From Deltaproteobacteria bacterium (GTDB lineage Bacteria > Desulfobacterota_B > Binatia > UBA9968), in NCBI GenBank assembly GCA_030620935.1, contig JAUXIP010000152.1, forward strand, positions 1-5,787: a stretch of 5,787 nucleotides of DNA. The letters run 5' to 3'. A model generated the notes under the pieces. The model was not told the DNA's origin and ran no database searches. It was given only the letters and a program-made list of their open reading frames with translations. Below are positions 1 to 5,596 of this stretch, piece after piece. A program made the translations under genes and the position numbers. Positions within the stretch are counted from its first letter, which is position 1. Each line of letters begins with the position of its first letter.

Positions 1-222
1 AGCGCTGTCGATGACATTGCACCCCATCTCGACGGAGCGGACAAGCGCTTGTCGGTAAAGGTCGTCTGTCTGAGCGTCGTCGTTTCCCAGGTAGGTCCCG
101 ATTCCTATTGAAGATAACGATAGGCCTTCAGCGGATCGGAAATGATCCGCAGGGATTTGGCCCTCAAAGCGCGCACGATAGTGGGCCGTACCTTTCTCCG
201 TCGCGTATCCAGGCAGGCTCAT
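1..222 (-). CDS. Aldo/keto reductase, N-terminal part (runs off the left edge)
   Basis: This is a 74-codon open frame starting at the ATG at 220-222 (minus strand) and still open at base 1. The translation begins MSLPGYATEKGTAHY, continues with LSSIGIGTYLG (about residues 36-46), and ends VEMGCNVIDSA (residues 64-74). The middle segment matches the first beta strand and glycine turn of the aldo/keto reductase barrel. The last matches the conserved (N)xIDTA-type segment, so Asp72 would be the catalytic aspartate; the Tyr, Lys and His of the tetrad lie outside the window. Family members are NAD(P)H-dependent cytoplasmic oxidoreductases acting on aldehydes and ketones; the substrate cannot be predicted. 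The Shine-Dalgarno sequence is weak (GAGAAG about 5 bases before ATG). It lies downstream of the glyoxalase II gene on the same strand, but a 404-bp gap with a probable terminator separates them. The family call rests on these short motifs and is fairly firm. Confidence 0.82.
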   Translation of the reverse strand, partial: MSLPGYATEKGTAHYRARFEGQIPADHFRSAEGLSLSSIGIGTYLGNDDAQTDDLYRQALVRSVEMGCNVIDSA

Positions 223-269
223 AAGTCTTCTCGAAATGACCCTACTAAGAAGCTCATAAATATCTTGAC

Positions 270-280
270 ACCTGACAGGT
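270..280. promoter_or_regulatory. Small palindrome upstream of the aldo/keto reductase gene (possible operator)
   Basis: ACCTGACAGGT is a perfect 11-bp palindrome around one central base, about 50 bp upstream of the reductase start. Its position would suit a repressor site. At this length chance is a real alternative, and no regulator can be named. Confidence 0.2.
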
Positions 281-332
281 TCCTGAAAACTCGGCACCCG
301 TCGGGGCGACCCCTTCCGAGCGCGGTCAAGGC

Positions 333-352
333 TTCGACTGAGCTCAGCCGAA
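333..352. repeat. REP-like palindromic repeat
   Basis: TTCGACTGAGCTCAGCCGAA is a 20-bp near-perfect palindrome with a perfect 10-bp core (CTGAGCTCAG, 338-347) and one mismatched pair between core and ends. The slightly longer segment at 330-345 reappears inverted near the right edge (5765-5782) with a 2-base insertion. GAGCTCAGCCGA (340-351) also resembles 5749-5761, which has one extra G. This pattern is typical of short dispersed intergenic repeats in many environmental bacteria. Confidence 0.6.
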
Positions 353-429
353 CGTCTAGGCCTGTGCCTTGTCGGCCGCCGCCCCATCCGCTCCGAGGGC
401 GGTACTCCCCCGGCCCGGGCCTGAACGCA

Positions 430-462
430 ACCTGTACGCTCCTATGCCCGCGCTCTACAGGT
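430..462. repeat. Inverted repeat able to form a hairpin
   Basis: ACCTGTA (430-436) and TACAGGT (456-462) are perfect 7-bp inverted arms around a 19-base loop, inside the GC-rich half of the gap. No T-run follows on either strand, so it does not look like an intrinsic terminator. Its role is unknown. Confidence 0.35.
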
Positions 463-536
463 CTCACCCCTCAGGCGCCTTATCGCTACTTACTCCTACA
501 AACGCATTTAATTTTGTGGCAATTGAGCATTAGACC

Positions 537-591
537 GCAATGGAGCACTCTGACTCTCAATTATTGCTCTACTGTTCCACTGCTCCATTGC
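537..591. repeat. 11-bp inverted repeat spanning the tandem 8-mer array
   Basis: GCAATGGAGCA (537-547) and TGCTCCATTGC (581-591) are perfect 11-bp inverted copies separated by 33 bases. The right arm lies inside the tandem 8-mer array, so the left arm may be an inverted stray unit of the same family. Confidence 0.5.
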
Positions 592-595
592 TCCA
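564..595. repeat. Four tandem 8-bp repeat units
   Basis: The units are TTGCTCTA (564-571), CTGTTCCA (572-579), CTGCTCCA (580-587) and TTGCTCCA (588-595), all fitting YTGYTCYA after allowing T/C changes. The array is contiguous and abuts the terminator stem, sharing base 595. It is a short degenerate minisatellite and could vary in copy number between strains. Confidence 0.65.
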
Positions 596-623
596 AAGCA
601 AACGCACTAATTGCGTTTGCTTT
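595..623 (-). terminator. Probable intrinsic terminator of the glyoxalase II gene
   Basis: AAAGCAAACGCA (595-606) and TGCGTTTGCTTT (612-623) form a perfect 12-bp stem with a 5-base loop, beginning 3 bases after the stop codon of the minus-strand gene. The position is ideal for a terminator. On the minus strand the stem ends in only three Ts followed by GG, so the U-tract is poor; the hairpin may mainly protect the mRNA 3' end. Confidence 0.6.
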
Positions 624-626
624 AAG

Positions 627-1394
627 TCAGAATCTATCCTTCAAGGCGCGGGTTCGACTGAATACCGACACGGGATCCAAAGTGAGATCCGGTAAGTCTT
701 TCTTAAGTTTCTCCTGGATCTCCTTGCTGTCCCAACGCAGAAACGGGTTGGTTGCTCTTTCCTCTTTCATCGTTGAAGGAACCGTAGGAGCGCCCTTGGC
801 TCTGAGCGAACGCACCCGCTCTATCTTCTCAGACAGTTCTCTGTTGCCGGGCTCCAGAGTCGCGGCGAATTCAAGGTTTCGCTCCGTGTACTCGTGGCCG
901 CAGTAGACCAGGGTGTCGTCTGGGAGACCTTTAAGTTTGTTCAGCGAGTTTTGCATCTGTTCCGCCGTGCCTTCAAAAAGACGACCGCATCCCGCCACGA
1001 AAAGCGTATCACCGCAGAAAAGACTGTTCTCGAACAGATAGGCGATGTGGCCGCGGGTGTGCCCTGGAATGAAAAAAATGCTTCCCCGAAGCTCTCCTAT
1101 CCTGACCTCGTCATTTTCCTCAAGGGGATGAGTCAACCCTGGTATACGTTCCTTATCCTTTTTATGACCGTATACTTCAAGAGGGTATTCCTGGAGCAGG
1201 CGAGGGTTGCCTCCAGTGTGGTCCCAATGATGATGGGTATTGAGGATGCTCTTCAATCTCACTTTTTCCTGAGCAATCTTGATCAGAACCGGCTCTCCTT
1301 CCGACGGGTCTACGATGGCTGCCTCCTGTGTTTTCTCACACACGATCAAGTAGCCATAGTTGTCTTGTAAAAGCGGAATCTGAACAGTCCTCAT
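627..1394 (-). CDS. gloB: Hydroxyacylglutathione hydrolase (glyoxalase II), metallo-beta-lactamase fold
   Basis: This 255-residue cytoplasmic protein has the usual length and layout of glyoxalase II, which hydrolyses S-D-lactoylglutathione to D-lactate and glutathione in methylglyoxal detoxification. The N-terminal metallo-beta-lactamase domain shows THHHWDHTGG (53-62; ligands His54, His56, Asp58, His59), GHTRGH (111-116; His112), CGDTLF (128-132 region; Asp129 bridging) and CGHEYT (165-170; His167). GCGRLFEGTAEQM (135-147) is a hallmark of the glyoxalase II subgroup. The C-terminal helical part carries ERATNPFLR (212-220), like the glutathione-binding segment of the family. The ATG at 1392-1394 fits because the protein starts directly with the first beta strand and GGAAAG precedes it closely. 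The gene diverges from the FIST operon. A related thiol-ester hydrolase using another thiol is possible if the host lacks glutathione. Confidence 0.9.
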   Translation of the reverse strand: MRTVQIPLLQDNYGYLIVCEKTQEAAIVDPSEGEPVLIKIAQEKVRLKSILNTHHHWDHTGGNPRLLQEYPLEVYGHKKDKERIPGLTHPLEENDEVRIGELRGSIFFIPGHTRGHIAYLFENSLFCGDTLFVAGCGRLFEGTAEQMQNSLNKLKGLPDDTLVYCGHEYTERNLEFAATLEPGNRELSEKIERVRSLRAKGAPTVPSTMKEERATNPFLRWDSKEIQEKLKKDLPDLTLDPVSVFSRTRALKDRF

Positions 1395-1485
1395 AAACTT
1401 TCCGACCGCCTGAATGGGCTCCTTTATGTTTCTATACCCCCCGATGCCTACAAGATATTTTCACTTTATTCAACCAGAAATTTAG

Positions 1486-1504
1486 AATGACAAATTTTGT
1501 CATT
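1486..1504. promoter_or_regulatory. 19-bp perfect palindrome, likely enhancer (activator) site
   Basis: AATGACAAA (1486-1494) and TTTGTCATT (1496-1504) are perfect inverted 9-bp arms around one central T. The centre lies about 116 bp upstream of the start site predicted from the sigma-54 promoter, within the usual range for bacterial enhancer-binding proteins. The TGACA/TGTCA layout is not the GT-N7-AC spacing reported for NorR sites. A possible degenerate half-site, CAAAATTT, occurs at 1571-1578. The site could instead serve the divergent glyoxalase II gene. Confidence 0.6.
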
Positions 1505-1538
1505 GGACGAAGAATGTATCAATTTGGCCGAAATATAA

Positions 1539-1556
1539 CCCCCTAATGTTAGTGGG
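1539..1556. repeat. Imperfect palindrome upstream of the sigma-54 promoter
   Basis: CCC-C-CTAA-TG-TTAG-T-GGG is symmetric except for one mismatched pair, and it is followed by CTTTTAT. It could be a second protein-binding site. As a terminator it would have an implausibly tight two-base loop and no gene upstream to terminate. Confidence 0.25.
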
Positions 1557-1584
1557 CTTTTATCGCCGGTCAAAATTTAGGCAG

Positions 1585-1600
1585 TGGCATGTAATTTGCG
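1585..1600 (+). promoter_or_regulatory. Sigma-54 (RpoN) -24/-12 promoter for the FIST-kinase operon
   Basis: TGGCATGTAATTTGCG matches the TGGCAC-N5-TTGC consensus, with GG at 1586-1587 and GC at 1598-1599 separated by exactly 10 bases, the spacing required by sigma-54. Only the sixth base of the first box (T for C) departs from consensus. The predicted transcription start is near 1610-1612, giving a leader of about 63 nt. Such promoters need an ATP-dependent activator, and the upstream palindrome is a candidate binding site for one. Confidence 0.75.
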
Positions 1601-1657
1601 GAGCAGTGAGTAGTCTATACCACAGTACTAGCGAGCACCGACAAAAAACAATAAAAA

Positions 1658-1664
1658 AAGGAGG
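1658..1664 (+). promoter_or_regulatory. Strong Shine-Dalgarno of the FIST gene
   Basis: AAGGAGG ends 9 bases before the ATG at 1674, inside an A-rich leader free of evident secondary structure. It fixes the start of the FIST gene and suggests high translation. Confidence 0.85.
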
Positions 1665-1673
1665 AAGTTAATT

Positions 1674-2867
1674 ATGGCGACTAAAATGGGAACGGGAACA
1701 GGAAAAGGAGAAGCAGGGTGGGAGTGTGGAAAGGATGCTGCTCGAGCGGCCGTGGATGCCATTGGCCCTGACAGCCGGCCGGGATTAGTCATCGTTTTCG
1801 CCTCACCCCACTATAACCACAAGGATGTCCTGAAAGGCATCCGGAGTGTCACCGGCGATGCCCCGCTTCTCGGCTGCTCTTCTGCCGGGGAATTCACGGA
1901 GCATGGAGCGTTGAGCCAATCTGTGGTTGTCGTCGCGATTAGTTCGGACTCGATGCGCTTTACAATCGGGTGCGGCCGACATTTGAGTCAGGATCTCTCG
2001 CGCGCCGTCGGCGAAGCGGTGGCGGATTTTCGCGGCGCTTCCCCGGAGAGTCTTAAAGCCGGACTGGCTCACCGGACGATACTTTTCTTTGTCGATGGGC
2101 TTGGCGGTGGTGGTGAGGCCCTGATCAACGAGATTACGGTCCAAACCGCGCTTCAATACGAGCTTGTCGGTGGCGCGGCAGGTGATGACGTCAAGTTCGA
2201 GAAGACGCCTGTCTTCTATCAGGATGAGGTCGTCACGGGCGCGTTTGTTTGCGCGGAGATTCTTTCCACCGCACCGCTCGGAATCGGGATCAGCCATGGG
2301 TGGAATCCGATCGGCCCAAAGATGCGGGTCACGCGGTCTCAGGGATTGATCGTTAAGGAGATCAATGGCCGGCCTGCCCTCGACATCTACAAAGATTTTG
2401 CCCGCGAAAATGGGATCGTGCTGGAAGGAGAAGCGGTTGTTCCATTCCTCATGGACCACATTATCGGATGGCTCTATCAGGAAGGAGACCAGAAATTGCG
2501 CGTCACGCTCCGGCCGCTCGACGACGGCGCGGTCCTCTGCGCCTCGGAAGTCCCCGAAGGCTCTCTGATCAGCTTGATGAAGGCCACCGACCAATCAGTG
2601 ATCGAGACGTCGGGCCAGGCCTCGCGCTTGGCGCTCGGACGACTCGATGGCAACCCTCCGGCGGGAATGATTGCCTTTGAGTGTGTCTCCCAGCGGTTGA
2701 GGATTGGTGAAGCGGGGGTAGGACAGCAGCTTATGCGAGTTAAAAACATTGTCGGAGCCGTTCCACTGGCAGGGTGTCATGGGTACGGACAGTTGGCGCG
2801 TACGCGAGGGGCCTTTACCGGCCTGATGAGCGCCAGCGCATTGGTTTGCCTATTTCCCCAAGTATGA
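1674..2867 (+). CDS. FIST-domain sensor protein (FIST_N + FIST_C), NosP-like by context
   Basis: This 397-residue protein has no signal peptide or membrane helix and should be cytoplasmic. FIST_N covers about residues 35-225, with LVIVFASPHYNHKDVL (38-53), the glycine-rich turn LLGCSSAGEFTEHG (65-78) and ELVGGAAGDD (163-172), all typical of the family. FIST_C covers about 230-395, from INGRPALDIYKDF (230-242) to VPLAGCHGYGQLAR (363-376). The usual C-terminal GYGEI...FHNxT signature is altered, reading GYGQL and FTGLM. FIST domains are input modules for small ligands. In the NosP group a stand-alone FIST protein binds heme and NO and regulates an adjacent histidine kinase. This gene likewise overlaps a kinase gene by ATGA, so a kinase-regulating role is likely. 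The heme ligand cannot be assigned; candidate histidines are 46, 49, 77, 103, 133, 208, 262 and 369. Expression appears to be driven by a sigma-54 promoter. The family is firm, the ligand unknown. Confidence 0.88.
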   Translation: MATKMGTGTGKGEAGWECGKDAARAAVDAIGPDSRPGLVIVFASPHYNHKDVLKGIRSVTGDAPLLGCSSAGEFTEHGALSQSVVVVAISSDSMRFTIGCGRHLSQDLSRAVGEAVADFRGASPESLKAGLAHRTILFFVDGLGGGGEALINEITVQTALQYELVGGAAGDDVKFEKTPVFYQDEVVTGAFVCAEILSTAPLGIGISHGWNPIGPKMRVTRSQGLIVKEINGRPALDIYKDFARENGIVLEGEAVVPFLMDHIIGWLYQEGDQKLRVTLRPLDDGAVLCASEVPEGSLISLMKATDQSVIETSGQASRLALGRLDGNPPAGMIAFECVSQRLRIGEAGVGQQLMRVKNIVGAVPLAGCHGYGQLARTRGAFTGLMSASALVCLFPQV

Positions 2868-5572
2868 GCAAGCCGGCACGACTGACGACGGATCTCTCGA
2901 GGGAGGCCGACCTGATGGAGCAGGTCGTGATGCCCCTCTGCGTTCGGCTTGACCAGATCATAAAGGCCGAGGAGATCCGTTTCTATGCCTGGGATGAGGA
3001 GCTTGCTCTCTGTCTGCCGGTCCTTGAAGAAACCGCTGCTCAAACATGGAACCCTCGCTTCGAGCAGGCAATCAGCTCCCTGGTTAATCAGGTCCTAGCC
3101 GCGGGTGAATCGAGTGTCGTCGATTCGGTCAGCGATCACCCGATCCTTGGTCCTGTAGGCCCCCCGTATCTTCAGAACATTATTTTCTTGCCCTACGTGC
3201 TGGCATCGGAGCCGCTAGGAGTCTTAGTGCTTGTTAATGCCGACCAACGGCGTCTCGATGCCGAACGCGATACACTCGACTTAGTCGTCACCCCCACTCT
3301 CTTGGCCCTTCGGGGCCGCTGGCAGGTTCAACAGATCACTCTTCAAAACCGAGACCTCCAACAGAACAAGCTCCACCTGCTGGCTCTTCTGGAGGAGGTC
3401 GAGCGACGGCAGCTCGTGATCGAACGGCTCACGCGAGAGGTAGAGCGCACGAAAGGACATCTCGAGGGGATTCTGGAAAACGCAGCCGATGGGTTGTTGA
3501 GCGTCGATCGTGCCGGAGCCATCCTGTCTGCCAACGAGCCAGCCGCGCTCCTACTGGGCCATTCGAAGGCACATCTGATCCATTGGCGACTTGTCGATCT
3601 CGTTCCCCAGGCCGCTCGGGAACAGATCGAGGGGCTTGTTCAACACGCTTTAGCCGGTGAGACTGTCAAAGAGGCCGAAATACTCTGGCCGGGAGTCGGT
3701 GGGATACAGGCCGTCAGAATGACGATGTCCCCGCTTCGCGATGATCAAGGCGAGATCCTTGGCGGGGTTTGCATCATGAGCGACGCCACCGAGCGCCGGC
3801 GCGCCGAAGAGCAGATTCAGCGGCACTTGAAGCGCGTTACGGTCCTGCGCGAGATCAATCTGGCCACCACCTCGACTTTGGATCTACACGCCATCTTGGA
3901 CATCCTGCTGAAAAAGATTGATCAATTTCTCCCTTATCCTGCAGTCCTCACCGTCAGGCTGATCAGCAAACAGACCGGGGAATTGGAACCCTTAGCCTGT
4001 CTGAACCTTGACGAGGAGGCATGGAAGGCAAGGAGGGAGAAAGGACAGCACCGTCTCTCGAGGATGGTTGTCAGCACCAAGGCCCCTCTGATGGTTGCGA
4101 ATCTTCTCACCGATCCTCGACGATGGGACCCGGAGTTCTGCCGAGAACAGGGGTTGATCTCCTATCTGGGAGTTCCATTGATAGCCAAAGGAGAGGTCTT
4201 GGGGGTCCTTTCCTTTTTCAGCAGGGAGGAGCATGAGTTCACCAACGAAGAAGTCGGGTTTCTTACGACGCTTGCAAGCCAGGCGGCCATAGCGATCTAT
4301 AATTCCCAGCTCTTCGAGGAAACGAAGAGAAAGGCCCGGGAGATATCTGCCCTCCACACGGTCGCCACCGCCATCAGCAGCTCCCTCGAGCTGGAACGGG
4401 TTTTGGAGAAGGCGCTCCACGCCGTCCTTTCGGTCACGGGCATGGACGCCGGTTTTATCCGCTTCCTCGAAGGGGACCCTCCGCGACTGTCCCTCAAGGT
4501 GTATAAAGGAATATCCCGCGAGCACATCAGTGAGCTCCGACGCGGGACGCGGGCCGGCGGCAAGAGCGAGCAGGTCTTTACTACCGAACGACCTCTTGTT
4601 TTCGACAGTATTCCCGCGGGGCACCCCGGAACCTTCCGGCCGAACATTCTGGCTCAAGGTTTCACCGCGGCCGCCTGGGTCCCCATTACCTTACAAGGGC
4701 AAGTGATCGGCATCATCAATTTGATGACGCGGAAAGTGCAAACCTTTCCCCGCGATCAGATCCCTCTCCTGGAGTCCATCGGGGCCTCCTTGGGGGTGGC
4801 CTTGGAAAACGCACGGTTATTCAAGGAGGCCAAGGTCGCCAAGGAGGAACAGGAGAAGGCCAACTGTGTCAAGTCCCAATTTATCAGCACCATGTCCCAT
4901 GAGCTGCGGACTCCGCTCAGCGTTATCAAAGGCAATGTCGCTGTTCTCACGGAGAGACTCTTTGGCGAGCTCAACCCCGATCAAGAAAGCCGCTTAACCA
5001 TCATTGAGCGGAATGTGGGCGACCTTCTGCGTTTGATCCAGGGCATCCTCGATATTTCTCGGCTGGAGGAAGGCAGGATGCCCGTCTATCTCGAAAAATT
5101 CTATCTAGATGGGTTGTTGAGCGAAATCCACGTGGAGTTTATCGATCTTATGCAGAAGAAGGGGGTGATGTTCGAGGTCGAGAGCGCGAGCTTCGAGTCA
5201 CCGATGTTAAGCGATCGAATGAAGATTAAGGAGGTCCTTAACAATTTGTTAAGCAACGCGGTGAAATTTACCAGAAAGGGTAAGGTTGAAGTCGAGGCGC
5301 GCCCCTTGGCCAAGGGCGATCAGATCGAGTTTGTAGTCCGAGACACAGGCATCGGCATTAAAAGTGAAAATCTGCCGCACATCTTTGATTTGTTTTACCA
5401 AGTGGACGGTTCCGACCAAAGAGAGTTCGGCGGGACGGGGATGGGGTTAAACATCGTGAAGAGGTTGGTGAAACATTTGCAAGGGGAAATCCGTGTAGAG
5501 AGCGAATTCGGCGCGGGCACGACATTTCGCATCATTTTGCCCCGAGAGATTTCTTTATCCAACCAGGGTTAA
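2864..5572 (+). CDS. Soluble multi-sensor histidine kinase (GAF-like, PAS, GAF, GAF, HisKA, HATPase)
   Basis: This 902-residue protein has no membrane segments and should sense cytoplasmic signals. Its order is: GAF-like N-terminal domain (about 14-150, core FLPYVLASEPLGVLVLVNA); coiled coil (155-205); PAS (200-310, ILENAADGLLSVDRAGAIL); GAF (330-482, YLGVPLIAKGEVLGVLSFFS); GAF (496-655, AAWVPITLQGQVIGIINLM); HisKA (665-735); HATPase (785-895). Catalytic boxes are intact: SHELRTPLS with phospho-acceptor His679, N-box around Asn798, DTGIGI (827-832), IFDLFYQ (840-846) and GGTGMGL (856-862). No receiver or Hpt domain follows, so it needs a separate response regulator, not encoded here. The ATG at 2864 was chosen because it overlaps the FIST stop as ATGA; an in-frame ATG at 2774 would add 30 residues inside the FIST gene. 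The Shine-Dalgarno is poor, implying translational coupling. The partner FIST protein is the likely regulator. Confidence 0.92.
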   Translation: MSKPARLTTDLSREADLMEQVVMPLCVRLDQIIKAEEIRFYAWDEELALCLPVLEETAAQTWNPRFEQAISSLVNQVLAAGESSVVDSVSDHPILGPVGPPYLQNIIFLPYVLASEPLGVLVLVNADQRRLDAERDTLDLVVTPTLLALRGRWQVQQITLQNRDLQQNKLHLLALLEEVERRQLVIERLTREVERTKGHLEGILENAADGLLSVDRAGAILSANEPAALLLGHSKAHLIHWRLVDLVPQAAREQIEGLVQHALAGETVKEAEILWPGVGGIQAVRMTMSPLRDDQGEILGGVCIMSDATERRRAEEQIQRHLKRVTVLREINLATTSTLDLHAILDILLKKIDQFLPYPAVLTVRLISKQTGELEPLACLNLDEEAWKARREKGQHRLSRMVVSTKAPLMVANLLTDPRRWDPEFCREQGLISYLGVPLIAKGEVLGVLSFFSREEHEFTNEEVGFLTTLASQAAIAIYNSQLFEETKRKAREISALHTVATAISSSLELERVLEKALHAVLSVTGMDAGFIRFLEGDPPRLSLKVYKGISREHISELRRGTRAGGKSEQVFTTERPLVFDSIPAGHPGTFRPNILAQGFTAAAWVPITLQGQVIGIINLMTRKVQTFPRDQIPLLESIGASLGVALENARLFKEAKVAKEEQEKANCVKSQFISTMSHELRTPLSVIKGNVAVLTERLFGELNPDQESRLTIIERNVGDLLRLIQGILDISRLEEGRMPVYLEKFYLDGLLSEIHVEFIDLMQKKGVMFEVESASFESPMLSDRMKIKEVLNNLLSNAVKFTRKGKVEVEARPLAKGDQIEFVVRDTGIGIKSENLPHIFDLFYQVDGSDQREFGGTGMGLNIVKRLVKHLQGEIRVESEFGAGTTFRIILPREISLSNQG

Positions 5573-5596
5573 AACTCAACAGACCGTTGAAAAAGG

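Larger units (their letters stand above)
223..626. other. Non-coding gap between the aldo/keto reductase and glyoxalase II genes
   Basis: I see no convincing gene in these 404 bases. A plus-strand frame runs through the region, but it continues antisense through both flanking genes and its product is Ser/Pro/Leu-rich with no motif. Base composition changes sharply: 301-480 is about 70% G+C by hand count (126/180) and 481-600 about 42% (51/120). The GC-rich half carries several palindromes (338-347, 412-421, 473-480) and a hairpin at 430-462. The AT-richer half carries tandem 8-mers and the terminator-like hairpin annotated separately. The promoter of the aldo/keto reductase gene should lie in about 223-300, but I could not pick clear -35/-10 boxes. 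Confidence 0.6.
1395..1673. other. Divergent regulatory region between glyoxalase II and the FIST operon
   Basis: These 279 bases contain no gene. The right two thirds are AT-rich and hold a 19-bp palindrome, a sigma-54 promoter and a strong ribosome binding site, all directed at the FIST gene. Two weaker symmetric elements lie between: ATTTGGCCGAAAT (1522-1534, one mismatch) and the imperfect palindrome at 1539-1556. For the minus-strand gene a TATAGA at about 1432-1437 (read on the minus strand) could be a -10 box, but no good -35 box accompanies it. Confidence 0.6.

Noticed and set aside
219..467. 82-codon minus-strand frame whose stop overlaps the reductase start
   Set aside because: The product is Arg/Gly-rich and is translated from the GC-rich palindromic island; it has no recognisable motif. 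The overlap with the start codon looks coincidental.
537..623. CRISPR array
   Set aside because: Repeats are 8 bp and contiguous with no spacers, so this is a short minisatellite next to a hairpin.
142..906. 254-codon open frame on the plus strand
   Set aside because: It runs antisense through both the reductase and glyoxalase II genes, its product has no motif and is rich in Ser, Pro, Leu and Arg, and no ribosome binding site supports its start.
894..1370. 158-codon plus-strand frame
   Set aside because: Entirely antisense to glyoxalase II, whose catalytic motifs show the minus strand is coding.
1486..1504. Palindrome as a NorR-type NO-response operator
   Set aside because: The symmetric TGACA/TGTCA layout does not show the GT-N7-AC core of NorR sites, so an NO-specific activator cannot be claimed from it.
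1539..1566. Palindrome followed by CTTTTAT as an intrinsic terminator
   Set aside because: The loop would be only two bases, the stem has a mismatch, and no gene reads into it from the left on the plus strand.
1803..2594. 263-codon minus-strand frame inside the FIST gene
   Set aside because: Typical antisense shadow in a GC-rich coding sequence; its product has no family motif, while the plus strand encodes clear FIST signatures.
3992..4657. 221-codon minus-strand frame inside the kinase gene
   Set aside because: Antisense to two well-formed GAF domains and without motifs of its own.
5577..5589. CAAC/GTTG hairpin after the kinase stop as terminator
   Set aside because: Only four pairs, and it is followed by an A-run, not a T-run, on the transcribed strand.
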